Shown piece by piece: positions 7,831-21,550 of a stretch of DNA of 43,972 nt. The first letter of the stretch is position 1. The number at the start of each line of letters is the position of its first letter. This DNA comes from Phycisphaeraceae bacterium (GTDB lineage: Bacteria > Planctomycetota > Phycisphaerae > Phycisphaerales > UBA1924), in contig JAHCJI010000019.1 in assembly GCA_026126305.1 (NCBI GenBank), positions 1-43,972 on the forward strand, read 5' to 3'. Position numbers and translations under genes: made by a program. The notes beneath the pieces are model-generated. The model was not told the DNA's origin. It did no database searches and saw nothing but the letters and a program-made list of their open reading frames with translations.

Positions 7831-9039
7831 TTAGCCCTCCAGCTCATCAAGTAATTTCTGATACCTTTCTTCGATCGGACCGTATTCACGCAAGTCTTTT
7901 ATGGGCGCTTTGTTAGCGAGGCTGTCCACTAACGGAAGAGTCCGATCTTTGTCCGCGACAATTAGCGATTTGGCGCGCGGCGAACCGATATTGCTATAAA
8001 AGATTTTTCGGTTTGCTCCGTAGTATCCACGGCCACCCTTCTCGCCCAGGTAACACTGTAATAGCCAAGACACAAAGGGCCTCAGTTCTTCCTTGGGAAT
8101 TGCCGAGAGACCGCCGCAATCTTCAAGACGGGTCAGAATTTCCCCATGAACATCGTGCGATGTCCATCTGGGAGTGACGGCTTTAAGTTCATCGTAGAAC
8201 TTTTGAAAGAATCCGGCCCTGGTCTTTGCGTCAAGCAAGTGGCTGATCCCGCAAGCAGTCGCAACCCTTGCCCCACGTTCTGAAAGATTCCGTCTATCGA
8301 TCTTGGTCTGAAAGTGTTCCGTAGTTGCAAGACGGATATGGGGCTTCATCACTGTGCTGAGCGTTCGAAGTACTTCGACTGCGTTCGATTGCACAATTTG
8401 AACAGACTTTGCATCCATTGCTTTTGAGATCAGATACTTAATTATATCAAGTTGGCGGACCTCTGGCGCATCACGAAAATCTTGAACATAACTTGGCGAA
8501 ACTCGAGTTGGCTCTGTAGACTCGACTAGCTCTTTCACATCGTCTACGCGCAGTAGATGAATGGGGTCTCGCGAGAGCACCACATCAATTGATGTTTTAA
8601 AGATGTAAAGCACGTCCTCAAATTGTGCTTCGTATTCGTCGTCCTCATGCTCCAGATCTCTTCGAATGTCATAGCAGCGTCGGAGTCGACGCCATTCTGG
8701 TCGAGACAACAGGCCAATGCCATAAGCAAGATCGATTACATTATTTACAGAGTAGTGATCCATGACATCGTCGCGGTCTCTAATAGACGGCATTTTACGA
8801 TCTGCGGCGACTGTGGAGGCTATGTCGATGCCTGAGAGCACTATCTTGTCGCGTAAGTCGTGAATGGCGGCATTAAACAATCTTTGGCAAGCGCTACTAG
8901 GATCAACCGGCAGCAGTGACTTGGTGCGTTCAATTAGCCTCTTCTCGACCCAGTGTGGTCTAATGGCGGCAAGCATGGCATCGGCAGCATTGCGAACTGC
9001 GGGTAATCGGTCTTCGTGGTCGTGAGACAACTCGGTCAT
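7831..9039 (-). CDS. Low-GC hypothetical protein, possible HEPN-like domain
   Basis: This 402-residue protein has no family I recognise. By sampling it is about 48-50% GC against about 70% on both sides, so it is probably acquired. It is soluble and largely helical by eye. Residues 50-160 form a helical block with IRRDLEHEDDEYEAQFEDVL at 125-144. Arg126 to His131 fits the Rx4-6H motif of HEPN ribonucleases, where the pair sits near the end of a helix. That motif is short and the assignment is weak. The ATG at 9039 has GGAG 6 nt upstream. Its stop abuts the mutase stop with no spacer. HEPN proteins are common in toxin-antitoxin and abortive-infection loci, but no antitoxin or partner gene is adjacent. 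Confidence 0.75.
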   Translation of the reverse strand: MTELSHDHEDRLPAVRNAADAMLAAIRPHWVEKRLIERTKSLLPVDPSSACQRLFNAAIHDLRDKIVLSGIDIASTVAADRKMPSIRDRDDVMDHYSVNNVIDLAYGIGLLSRPEWRRLRRCYDIRRDLEHEDDEYEAQFEDVLYIFKTSIDVVLSRDPIHLLRVDDVKELVESTEPTRVSPSYVQDFRDAPEVRQLDIIKYLISKAMDAKSVQIVQSNAVEVLRTLSTVMKPHIRLATTEHFQTKIDRRNLSERGARVATACGISHLLDAKTRAGFFQKFYDELKAVTPRWTSHDVHGEILTRLEDCGGLSAIPKEELRPFVSWLLQCYLGEKGGRGYYGANRKIFYSNIGSPRAKSLIVADKDRTLPLVDSLANKAPIKDLREYGPIEERYQKLLDELEG

Positions 9040-9084
9040 TCTTCACTCCAATGGTGGCGTGTTCCATGATAGCTCGCAAGGTGT

Positions 9085-10632
9085 TCAAGCATCTGTGGCC
9101 AACCCCCGCTCCACCTCTTCCGCCCCCGCCAACGCCCCCTCGCTGCCCGCCACCACCGTCGCCACCATCGCGTCGCCGGTGATGTTGCAGGTGGTGCGGC
9201 ACATGTCCAGCAGGCGGTCGACGCCCAGGATGGCGGCGATGCCCTCCAGCGGCACGCCCACGCTCTGGAGCACGATCACCAGCATGATGACGCCCGCGCC
9301 CGGCACGCCCGCGGTGCCGATGGAGGCCAGCGTGGCCGTGCCGACGATGGCCAGTTGGTCGCCCAGCGTCAGGTTCATGCTGAAGAGCTGCGCGATGAAG
9401 ACCGCCGCCACGCCCTGGTAGAGCGCGGTGCCGTCCATGTTGATGGTGGCCCCCAGGGGCAGCACGAAGCTGGAGACCTCGTCGCTCACGCCCAGCCGCT
9501 TCTCGACGCACTCCATCGTCACCGGCAGCGTCGCGCTGCTGGAGGCGCTGCTGAAGGCCAGGAGCTGCGCGGGGGCGATGGCCTTGTAAAACCGGCCCGG
9601 CCCCACGCCGGTCAGGGCCTTGAGCACCAGCGGGTACACCACGCCGACCATGAGCGCCAGCCCGCCAGCAACGCACAGGCTGTAGACCGCCAGCGCCCCG
9701 AGCACCTCGAGCCCCAGGTCGGCCACCACCTTCACGATGAGCGCGAACACCGCCACGGGCGCGGTCAGCATCAACAGTTCCACCAGTTTGATCACCGCGT
9801 CGGTCATGCCCTCGCAAAACGCCACCACCGGCCCGGCCCGCGCCGCGGGGATGAGGCTCAGCCCGATGCCGATGAGCAGCGCCAGGAAAACGATCTGGAG
9901 CATGTTGGTGGTGGCGATGGCCTGGAACGGATTGGCCGGCACGAGTTCCACGATGCGTTGCCAGGGGCTCTGGCCCTTGGCCGCCTCGGCCCGCTGCTTG
10001 CCGCCTTCGGCCTGGGCCTTGTAATCGGCAAGCAGCCGGTCGCGGGTCTCTTGCGGCACGAAATTGCCGGGCCGAACGACGTTGGCGATGACCAAACCCA
10101 ACGAGATGGCCACGGCGGTGGTGATGAGGTAGAGGCCGATGGTCTTGCCGCCGATGCGGCTGAGCTTGGCGATGTTGTTCAGGCTGCTGACGCCCACGAT
10201 GAGGCTGAACAGCACGATGGGCACGGCGATGAACTTGAGGGCCTGCATGAACAGGTCGCCCACGAAGCCGTTGAAGTTGCGGACGAAGCGGGCGGCATGG
10301 GCCAGGAAGTTGGCGTCCTCATTAGCCCAGCGCACGCCGACATGCCGAAGGTCGGACTCGCTCAATTTGGTGGGGTCCAGTTCGCCCCAGTGGGGCAGGC
10401 CGGCATCGGTGGCAACATCGGCGAACGTCTTGCCCTGGGGCAGCACCAGCACCTTTTCCTTCGTCAGGAACGCCGACGGATCATCCACGCCCAGGGCCGC
10501 CCACGTGCCGCTGGTCCAGGCCAGGTTGATCACCAGCCCGACGAGCACGCCCGCGAACAGGCCGATGATGATCTGCCAGTGCAATGCCAGCCGCTTGCGG
10601 CGTGGCCTGGGGGTGGTGGGTGCGTCGGCCAT
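9085..10632 (-). CDS. Dicarboxylate/amino acid:cation symporter (DAACS family)
   Basis: This inner-membrane transporter of the GltP/GltPh (SLC1) type is 515 residues, longer than the usual 420-450. It carries the serine-rich hairpin SSASSSATLP, then NMDGTALYQ, the second-hairpin GTAGVPGAG, and the helix-8 string DMCRTTCNITGD. That last string keeps the positions of GltPh Asp394, Arg397, Thr398, Asn401 and Asp405. The Arg favours an acidic amino acid or C4-dicarboxylate. Extra length lies in a polar segment at about 41-115 between the first two membrane helices, and in a charged loop near 208-236. The ATG at 10632 is supported by GGAGG. The ABC exporter is divergent from it. Confidence 0.93.
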   Translation of the reverse strand: MADAPTTPRPRRKRLALHWQIIIGLFAGVLVGLVINLAWTSGTWAALGVDDPSAFLTKEKVLVLPQGKTFADVATDAGLPHWGELDPTKLSESDLRHVGVRWANEDANFLAHAARFVRNFNGFVGDLFMQALKFIAVPIVLFSLIVGVSSLNNIAKLSRIGGKTIGLYLITTAVAISLGLVIANVVRPGNFVPQETRDRLLADYKAQAEGGKQRAEAAKGQSPWQRIVELVPANPFQAIATTNMLQIVFLALLIGIGLSLIPAARAGPVVAFCEGMTDAVIKLVELLMLTAPVAVFALIVKVVADLGLEVLGALAVYSLCVAGGLALMVGVVYPLVLKALTGVGPGRFYKAIAPAQLLAFSSASSSATLPVTMECVEKRLGVSDEVSSFVLPLGATINMDGTALYQGVAAVFIAQLFSMNLTLGDQLAIVGTATLASIGTAGVPGAGVIMLVIVLQSVGVPLEGIAAILGVDRLLDMCRTTCNITGDAMVATVVAGSEGALAGAEEVERGLATDA

Positions 10633-10707
10633 GGGAACCTCCTGCGAATGCCTTCTCGGAGAGGTGGGAAATCCAGCAACCCTATGCGGCTTGCGATCGG
10701 GACCCGT

Positions 10708-10713
10708 TACCAT
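10708..10713 (+). promoter_or_regulatory. TACCAT -10 element of the ABC exporter, leaderless type
   Basis: TACCAT is followed by AAGGG and the GTG at 10719. The spacing matches the other leaderless candidates. The AAGGG could instead be a very close ribosome site. Confidence 0.35.
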
Positions 10714-10718
10714 AAGGG

Positions 10719-12731
10719 GTGGCCAGGAACCAGCATGTCAGCAGCCGACGCTATCGGCACTACATCCAGCGCGAGCGCGAGAAGCGCGAAGAGGCCGGGC
10801 AACCCACCAGCGACCCGCTGGCCAAGAAGGGCAAGCGTTCCCGCGGCTTCGGCACGCTTGCGCGCGAGTTCTGGAAGTTGCTGCGAGGCCACCGCGGCAT
10901 GGTCATCGCCTCGCTGCTGACGCTGACCATCGCCACGGGCCTGGGCCTGTTGCTGCCCATCTCCACCAAGATCGCACTGGATTACATCCTGAGCACCGAC
11001 CCCGGCCTGGCCGGGCTGGCCCGGTACCTGCCCCAGCCCCAGCGTGGTCGGGCGGTCGAGTCCCTGGCTGCGATGGACGAGGCGGGTGTGGATTCCTTGC
11101 GCTGGCGGGCGTTGCTCGTGCTGTGCGGGGCCATGATGGCCGTCTCGGTGCTGTCGGTCGCCTTTGGCCTGTGGGGGCGCTGGCAGATGACGCGCATGAC
11201 CAAGCGTGTGCAGGCGATGCTCCGCCGACGCGTGTTCGAGCACGCCGCACGCCTGCCGTTGCACCGCGTGCAGGCCATGCGCAGCGGCGGGGTGTCGAGC
11301 ATCTTGCGAGAAGACGCCGGCGCGGCGGCCGAGTTACTTTTCGGGCTCATCTACAACCCCTGGCGCGCCGTGGTCACGCTGCTGGGGGCGCTCGTCGCCA
11401 TGGCCCTGGTCGATTGGCGGATGCTGGCGGGCGCGCTGGCCATCCTGCCCGTGGTCTGGGTCACCCACCGCGCCTGGATCTCGCGTATCCGCCCCATCTA
11501 CCGCGACGTGCGCAAGACACGCAGCGACATCGATGCCCACGCCACCGAGGCCTTCGGCGGGGCCCGCGTCGTCCGAGGCTTCCACCGAGAACAGCAAGAG
11601 GCCGCCCGCTTCACCGGCGGGGTCCACCTCATGGCCCGGCAGGAACTTCGAGCCTGGTGGTGGAGCCGGGCCGTGGAGATCGTCTGGGCCGTCATGATCC
11701 CCGCCGCCAGCGCTGGCGTGCTGCTCTATGGCGGGTGGGCCGTGCTGGGCGAGCGCATGACCATCGGCGACGTGATGATGTTTTCGGTCTACCTTCTCTA
11801 TCTGCTGGGGCCCATCGAGGCGCTGGCCTCCAGCGCCACGCAGGTCCAGAACGCCCTCTCGGGCCTCGACCGCTCGCTCGATCTCCTGGAAGAGCCGCTC
11901 GAATTCGCCGAGACCCGCGGCATTGCCGCGCCCGTGCCCCCCAACGTGCAAGGCGGCATCACCCTCGAAGGCGTGTGGTTCGAGTATCCCAGAAGCGGGA
12001 AGGGAAAGCCAGCCGAGCCCGACGCCGAGCCTCAGTTCGTGCTGCGCGACATCCACCTCGACGTGCCCGCGGGCTCGACCGTCGCGCTCGTGGGCCGCAG
12101 CGGCTCGGGCAAGACAACGCTGTGCAACCTCGTGGCCCGTTTTTACGATCCCACCCGGGGCCTTGTCCTGCTCGATGGCATAGACCTCAAGTCCATCGAC
12201 GTCGATGGGTACCGCGCCCTGCTGGGCGTCGTCGAGCAGGACGTGTTCCTCTTCGATGGCAGCATCCACGACAACATCGCCTATGCCCGCCGGTGGGCCA
12301 CGCCCGAACAGGTCCGGGAAGCGGCACGTATCGCCTGCGCCGATGAATTCATTGACGAACTGGCCGATGGCTACGACACCATCGTCGGCGAACGCGGCGT
12401 GCGCCTCAGCGGCGGGCAGAAGCAGCGCATCGCCATCGCACGGGCGGTCTTGGCCGACCCCAAGGTGCTCATCCTCGACGAGGCCACGAGCAACCTGGAC
12501 ACCCACAGCGAGATCCTGATCCAGCGCGCACTGGCCCAGTTGACAAGCCGGCGAACCACGTTCGTCATCGCCCATCGTCTGAGCACCATCCGACATGCCG
12601 ACGCCATCGTCGTGCTGCACAAGGGCGTGATCGTCGAGACGGGTACGCACGAGGAACTGCTCGCGCGTGGAGGAACCTACGCCGGACTCGTCCAGGCCCA
12701 GGTCGAAGACGCCCAGATCACAAACACCTGA
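10719..12731 (+). CDS. ABC exporter, fused membrane and ATPase domains
   Basis: A 670-residue half-transporter of the MsbA/LmrA type, expected to act as a dimer in the inner membrane. A basic N-terminus of about 55 residues precedes the six-helix domain (helices begin near MVIASLLTLTIATGL). An ATPase follows from about residue 410: Walker A GRSGSGKTT, Q-loop VVEQDVFLFDGS, signature LSGGQKQR, Walker B VLILDEATSNLD and switch histidine in IAHRLST. All catalytic residues are present. The long loop between the first two helices (around AMDEAGVDSLRW) is unusual. The first in-frame ATG is at residue 60, past the basic segment, so the GTG at 10719 is taken. The substrate cannot be told from the sequence. 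Confidence 0.93.
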   Translation: MARNQHVSSRRYRHYIQREREKREEAGQPTSDPLAKKGKRSRGFGTLAREFWKLLRGHRGMVIASLLTLTIATGLGLLLPISTKIALDYILSTDPGLAGLARYLPQPQRGRAVESLAAMDEAGVDSLRWRALLVLCGAMMAVSVLSVAFGLWGRWQMTRMTKRVQAMLRRRVFEHAARLPLHRVQAMRSGGVSSILREDAGAAAELLFGLIYNPWRAVVTLLGALVAMALVDWRMLAGALAILPVVWVTHRAWISRIRPIYRDVRKTRSDIDAHATEAFGGARVVRGFHREQQEAARFTGGVHLMARQELRAWWWSRAVEIVWAVMIPAASAGVLLYGGWAVLGERMTIGDVMMFSVYLLYLLGPIEALASSATQVQNALSGLDRSLDLLEEPLEFAETRGIAAPVPPNVQGGITLEGVWFEYPRSGKGKPAEPDAEPQFVLRDIHLDVPAGSTVALVGRSGSGKTTLCNLVARFYDPTRGLVLLDGIDLKSIDVDGYRALLGVVEQDVFLFDGSIHDNIAYARRWATPEQVREAARIACADEFIDELADGYDTIVGERGVRLSGGQKQRIAIARAVLADPKVLILDEATSNLDTHSEILIQRALAQLTSRRTTFVIAHRLSTIRHADAIVVLHKGVIVETGTHEELLARGGTYAGLVQAQVEDAQITNT

Positions 12732-12809
12732 CGGCCTGGCAGAGCATCACCGACACCAGTTCGATGGAATCGCCACAGGCTCCACGATCCTGACCCGCCC
12801 ATCGAAACC

Positions 12810-13973
12810 CTATCGGGCCTCGGTCTCCAGCCTGGGCTGGGGTGTTGTCGGCACGGGCGCTGGGGGGTTGTGCCAGACCAGCAGGTACGTCCACACGCAC
12901 GCGGCCATGAACAAATGCACCAGGCCCACCCAGCCGACGATCTGCAACACCGCTGGCTTGTCACGCAGCGGCGCGCTCATGCGGGTCGCGCTCGAGATCG
13001 CGGCACGTTGCGCCTGTGCCCAGGCACGCTCTCCCAGTGGACGCAGTGCGGCCTGTGTACGCTCGGCACGACCACGCCACGCGGAACGACCAACCGGCGC
13101 TTCGACCGGACGCGTGACAACCTCCGGCGTTGGCGCGGCGGCCTTCGGCTCTGCCGGGGGGCTGGACGATGCCTTAGGCTCGGGTGGTGCGGGAGCCACC
13201 GGCGCGGGCTCTTCGATTGGCCCGGTCGCGGGTTGCGGCGGTTCGGGATCGGACAATTGCATATCGGCCAATGCCGCAAGCTGCTCGTCCAACTCGCCGA
13301 TGAGTTCCGCCTCGTCCGTGGGAAGGTTGGGCTTGCGATCGTCGTTCGGTGGCTCTATGCCCGCGGGTTCTGGGGTTTCCTCGGCCAGCACCACCGGAGC
13401 AGCCGACTCATCGATCCCAGCCTCTTCCAACGGGTCCTCAAACATGCCCGAAGCCAGCAAGGCCTCCAGTTCCTCGTCCAACTCATCTTCGAGGCTCGTC
13501 GGGCCCGCTGGTGCCCCATCGATGTCGTCGGTCATAGAGGCCGCCCGCTGAGCCTCGGGCTCGATCAGCAATCCGTCGTCCACGATGGGGCCGTCCTCTT
13601 CTCTTTCTTGCTCGCCTTGATCGACCTGCCCGGCAGGTTCCTCGACGCTCTGAGACGCGATCGCTTCCTCCATCACGCTGTCAGTGTCGACCGCTTCGTC
13701 GTCGCTGGAAGCCGTGGGCTCGTCCGGGGCGGCCACCTCTGTTTCAGGCGTTGCGGGCGCACGGGTTGCCGGCACCACCGCCCGACCAGAATCGTCCACC
13801 TTCGCGCCGGGCTGATTGGCCAGTTCCAGGGCGCTGAGTTCATCCAGCGGCACGTTGAGCGACGTGCCAACCTTGGCCACCTCCTGAGAGGTGGTCTCAA
13901 GGGCATCGAGCAGGGCATCCAGCCGTGCCCCGATATCCTCGATCTTCGAAATGTCCTCGGCCTGGTGTCCCAT
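12810..13973 (-). CDS. Hypothetical acidic protein with C-terminal membrane anchor
   Basis: The 387-residue product begins MGHQAEDISKIEDIGARLDA with a short amphipathic helical part. It then runs for over 200 residues as an Asp/Glu/Ala/Pro-rich, probably disordered region. A basic stretch (SAWRGRAERTQAALRP ...) precedes one hydrophobic segment near 344-368 (VLQIVGWVGLVHLFMAAC ...), close to the C-terminus. It is therefore likely a tail-anchored membrane protein with a long acidic cytoplasmic part. I recognise no family. It is convergent with the ABC exporter and divergent from rsmE. An AGGA lies only 2 nt before the ATG, so the start is not well supported by a ribosome site. Confidence 0.7.
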   Translation of the reverse strand: MGHQAEDISKIEDIGARLDALLDALETTSQEVAKVGTSLNVPLDELSALELANQPGAKVDDSGRAVVPATRAPATPETEVAAPDEPTASSDDEAVDTDSVMEEAIASQSVEEPAGQVDQGEQEREEDGPIVDDGLLIEPEAQRAASMTDDIDGAPAGPTSLEDELDEELEALLASGMFEDPLEEAGIDESAAPVVLAEETPEPAGIEPPNDDRKPNLPTDEAELIGELDEQLAALADMQLSDPEPPQPATGPIEEPAPVAPAPPEPKASSSPPAEPKAAAPTPEVVTRPVEAPVGRSAWRGRAERTQAALRPLGERAWAQAQRAAISSATRMSAPLRDKPAVLQIVGWVGLVHLFMAACVWTYLLVWHNPPAPVPTTPQPRLETEAR

Positions 13974-14053
13974 GGTCCTGGATGCTCATCGACAGATTCG
14001 GACCTCAACTGCAAGATCTCGGACCTTTTCCAGCCATGTTATAGGGCCACGCC

Positions 14054-14812
14054 ATGCACCACATCGTTGTCCCATCGATCGATCCAGAGGCAAACACACT
14101 CGCCATCGAAGGCGAACAGGCCCGACACGCCGTCCGCGTCAGGCGGATGGAAACCGGCGAACACCTGGTGCTGCTCGACGGCGTGGGAACCAAAGCCCGT
14201 GCGATCGTGGAAGGTTCCGATAAAAATGGGCCCCAATCTTCCTGGCGGCTGCTGGTCCGCATTCTGGAGACCTCGCGTGTGCCACGACCCAACCCAGAAG
14301 TGCATGTCCTGTGCCCGGCTCCCAAGGGCGACTTGCTGGAAACCATGATCGATCAACTCAGCCAGGTTGGTGCCATGTCCTGGCGTCCCCTGGAGACCGA
14401 ACGCAGCGAGCGAGAGCCACGGCAGGGAAAACTCGATCGACTTGCTCGCGTGGCCGTCGAGTCGGCCAAGCAATGCCAGAGGCCTTGGTTCATGGAGCTG
14501 CACGATCCCATGGTGTATGAAGAGGCCTTGGCCATGCCCGGTGCGGTCTTGGCCGACCCGATGGGCGTGCCGCCAATACGGGTTTTCATGGACATACCGG
14601 CGGACACATGGGCTCGGGGCATCCATGTGCTGGTTGGGCCCGAGGGCGGGTTTTCGGACCGGGAGCGAAGTGTGGCCGTTCAAGCGGGGCTGCCCCTGGT
14701 CGGTCTTGGGCCCCATGTGCTACGGATTGGAACCGCCGCGGTTGTTGCGGCCAGCGGTTTCACAACGGCGCAACGGGCCGGGAACGCCGACGCTTGGGAG
14801 ACGTATTCCTAA
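14054..14812 (+). CDS. rsmE: 16S rRNA m3U1498 methyltransferase RsmE
   Basis: RsmE methylates U1498 of 16S rRNA using SAM and is a trefoil-knot (SPOUT) methyltransferase. The 252-residue product starts with the PUA-like domain (MHHIVVPSI ... IEGEQARHAVRVRRMETGEHLVLLDG). It ends with the knot motifs VLVGPEGGFSDRE and LGPHVLRIGTAAVVA, where most family members have LGxRILRxETA. PKGDLLETMIDQLSQVG matches the usual K-x-x-x-x-E-x-x-x-QK-x-x-ELG region. Length is typical (about 240-250). A TATAGG element ends 8 nt before the ATG and no Shine-Dalgarno is seen, so a very short leader is possible. It stands just upstream of the DUF4175 gene on the same strand. Confidence 0.93.
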   Translation: MHHIVVPSIDPEANTLAIEGEQARHAVRVRRMETGEHLVLLDGVGTKARAIVEGSDKNGPQSSWRLLVRILETSRVPRPNPEVHVLCPAPKGDLLETMIDQLSQVGAMSWRPLETERSEREPRQGKLDRLARVAVESAKQCQRPWFMELHDPMVYEEALAMPGAVLADPMGVPPIRVFMDIPADTWARGIHVLVGPEGGFSDRERSVAVQAGLPLVGLGPHVLRIGTAAVVAASGFTTAQRAGNADAWETYS

Positions 14813-14892
14813 GGGTCGGCCCCGGGTGGGCATCCGAGTCCCTTTCGAGCCGATAGCCTCCATCGGGTAATAGACCACGACAAGGGAGCAAC

Positions 14893-19088
<4,196 letters not shown>

Positions 19089-19092
<4 letters not shown>

Positions 19093-20147
19093 AGATGTGG
19101 GTGACTATGCCGCGGATGCCAACGGGTCTGGTACTGCCTGTGTGCCTGTTGTCATGGTGTGGCGCTCACACGAACGCGCAAGAGGCACCCGCGCCGCCCA
19201 TGGTGGAGATCGTTCCCGAACTCGACGAGGCCATTGCGCGTGGACTCGTGTTCCTGGCCAGCCAGCAGAACGACGACGGCTCGTTCGGCGATGGTGCCTG
19301 GGGGCGCGGCGTGGCCGTCACGGCACTGGCGGGGCTTGCCTTCATGGCCGATGGGCACATGCCCGGTCGTGGCCGGTATGGAGAGCAGGTCCGCCGCGCG
19401 ATGGAGTACGTCCTGTCGCGTTCGGGCGACAGCGGATTGCTGGCCGACGACCAGGCACCAAGCCCGATGTACGGCCATGGTTTCGCCGCGCTCTTTCTGG
19501 GCGAGATTTACGGTATGAGCGGCGGCGACGAGGCGCTCCAGGAACGGCTGCACGAAGCGCTGGTCAAGGCCGTTCGTCTGATCGAACGATCGCAGAACGA
19601 CGAGGGCGGCTGGCGCTACAACCCCGTGCCCTTCGACGCGGACACCAGCGTGACGATCTGCCAGGTCATGGCGTTGCGGTCGGCACGCAACGCCGGCATC
19701 GAGGTCAGCGGGCAGGTCATCGATCGTGCTGTGGATTATGTCCGAAGGTGCCAGAACCCCGACGGTGGGTTTCGATACCAGGAAAGGCCAGGCAGCAGCG
19801 CTTGGCCCCGTTCGGCGGCGGGCGTGGCCACCCTCTTCTACGCGGGCAAGTTCCGCGATGAGGCCATCCAACCGGGCGTCGACTACCTCATCCGTGAGGC
19901 CCTGCCGGGCCAGGGCAACCGGCGCGGCTACTTCTTCTACGGGCACTACTACGCCGTCCAGGCCATGTACCTGGCCGGAGGCGATGCCTGGCGCATCTGG
20001 TGGCCCGCGGCCCGGACGGAGTTGATCGAGATGCAGGACGCCAACGGGTCGTGGCCCGACCGCACGGTGGGGACGGCGTATGGGTCGGCCATGGCACTCA
20101 TCGTGCTGCAAATGCCCAAGCGTTACCTGCCGATCTATCAGAAATGA
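19089..20147 (+). CDS. Exported prenyltransferase/squalene-oxidase repeat protein
   Basis: The 352-residue product has a signal peptide (cleavage near HTNAQEA). It then has repeated alpha-helical hairpins with the QW-like motif: QQNDDGSFG, QNDEGGWRYNP, QNPDGGFRYQ and QDANGSWPDR. These are the alpha-toroid repeats of squalene cyclases and prenyltransferases. The cyclase catalytic DxDD motif is not seen, so this is likely a binding or structural toroid rather than a cyclase. It ends YGSAMALIVLQMPKRYLPIYQK, as in many planctomycete members. The TTG at 19089 is chosen because GAGGAGG lies 7 nt upstream and it forms a TTGA overlap with the previous stop. ATG 19095 is the alternative. Confidence 0.82.
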
Positions 20148-21370
20148 TGCCAAACCACCGCCTTGCCCATGCCGTTGTGATCATCCAGGCCGCCCTGGCC
20201 GGCGCGGGTGTTGCGCTGGCCTCGCAGGCCTCGCCCGACCGCGTGGTGATCGACGCGCAACTCCAACGGCAAACGATCTCGGACCTGCGATTTGCGGCCG
20301 GACGCATCGAGTTCGAGATTGCTGGAAAGCCCGGGTTATTGCCCCTGGACGGCTCGGTGGTGGCAATCACCGAGCCCAACGGCCACGCGCCCAAGCCCAG
20401 GCATTCCTGGCTTGAGTTGACCGACGGCCAGCGCGTGGTGGGTTCGCGCGTGGTGCTGCCCAGCGTCGACGCCGTCGAGCGCGCGATGATCGATAGTTCC
20501 GTGGAAGTCCTGCCCTGGAGCACGCCCCTGCTGGGCGACCTGCGAGTACCCCTCGAGGCGATCCGTCGCGTCGTCTTCCAAGAGGACGCGGTCTTGGCCG
20601 ATCATGACCCGCTCCATGACGTGCTGGTCCTGAGCAACGGCGATCGCACGCTGGGTCTGGTTGAACGCTTGTGGCCCCGGATCGTGCTGGAGGTGGACGG
20701 GCAGTTGCGCACCATCGAGCTCGAGTCGGTCGCATCGATCACATTGGCCAACCCCGCGACCGAACGGTCGGGATCGATGGTCTGGCTGTCCGATGGTTCG
20801 ATCGTATCGGCCGAGAGACTCATCAGCAGCGCAGAGGGGGTCGAACTCACGCTGGCAAAGCCGCTGGATCGGTCCTCTACGGGACTGGCCCCGCTGACGA
20901 TGAACGAGGTGCTTGCGGTTGCCTTCCAGAGCGCGGGTGTAAGGCCATTGTCATCCCTGGGGATGCCCCGATGGACGGCCGATGGTTCCTGGGCCATGCC
21001 GCCAACCTTGGGCGACGCCAAACGCACGCTGCTGGGGTCCGCCGAGATCGAGCTGGTCGGCCCGGTGACGGCCCGCTGGGCACTGCCATCGGGCACGAGG
21101 CGCATCGTCGTACGGGCGAGGCTCCGGGAAGATTGCGTGGTGTGGGGAGACTGCGAGTTTTCCCTGACAGCCGGAGACTCGGGCGTCGTCCGCGCCCGGA
21201 TCCATGGCGATGCGCCCGAGGCGACATTCACGCTGGATATCGACAGCCGCCATGCCGGTGTCGACTTGGTGGCGCGGGTCGAATCGGGCCAAGGCGGGGC
21301 AATCCAGGACCGGATCATGCTCGACGGATTCGTCCTGCTGGCCAGCGGTCGCGGCGAAAACATCCGATAG
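20144..21370 (+). CDS. Exported protein with NPCBM-like C-terminal domain
   Basis: The 408-residue protein overlaps the previous gene by 4 nt (ATGA), so it belongs to the same operon. It begins with a signal peptide (HAVVIIQAALAGAGVALASQ). Several beta-rich segments follow with repeated strand pairs such as VLVLSNGDRTLGLVERLWPR and MVWLSDGSIVSAERL, which look like small repeated barrels. The last 130 residues (from about SAEIELVGPVTARW) resemble an NPCBM-type domain, with VVRARIHGD and RIMLDGFVLL strands. NPCBM is a putative carbohydrate-binding module; this call is by eye only. Expected location is the periplasm or outer surface. Taken with its partners, it may belong to an envelope complex. 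Confidence 0.65.
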   Translation: MMPNHRLAHAVVIIQAALAGAGVALASQASPDRVVIDAQLQRQTISDLRFAAGRIEFEIAGKPGLLPLDGSVVAITEPNGHAPKPRHSWLELTDGQRVVGSRVVLPSVDAVERAMIDSSVEVLPWSTPLLGDLRVPLEAIRRVVFQEDAVLADHDPLHDVLVLSNGDRTLGLVERLWPRIVLEVDGQLRTIELESVASITLANPATERSGSMVWLSDGSIVSAERLISSAEGVELTLAKPLDRSSTGLAPLTMNEVLAVAFQSAGVRPLSSLGMPRWTADGSWAMPPTLGDAKRTLLGSAEIELVGPVTARWALPSGTRRIVVRARLREDCVVWGDCEFSLTAGDSGVVRARIHGDAPEATFTLDIDSRHAGVDLVARVESGQGGAIQDRIMLDGFVLLASGRGENIR

Positions 21371-21550
21371 GTGTCCGGTTTGGTGGTTCTGGCGCGGTTT
21401 TTGCGCCGGTTACTGGCCATTTCCCAATCTTGATGTACCTTGCATGTGGAGAGGCGGTGGGTGTGTGCGCCCCACCCCAGAAACGTCCGTCCGCGCTCGC
21501 GTGACGGCGCGCCCATCGCGTGGGCTGTGGCATGGGCATGGGAGATCGAG

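Noticed and set aside
13974..14053. Shared regulatory palindrome between the acidic protein gene and rsmE
   Set aside because: No inverted repeat of useful length was found in the 80-bp divergent gap.
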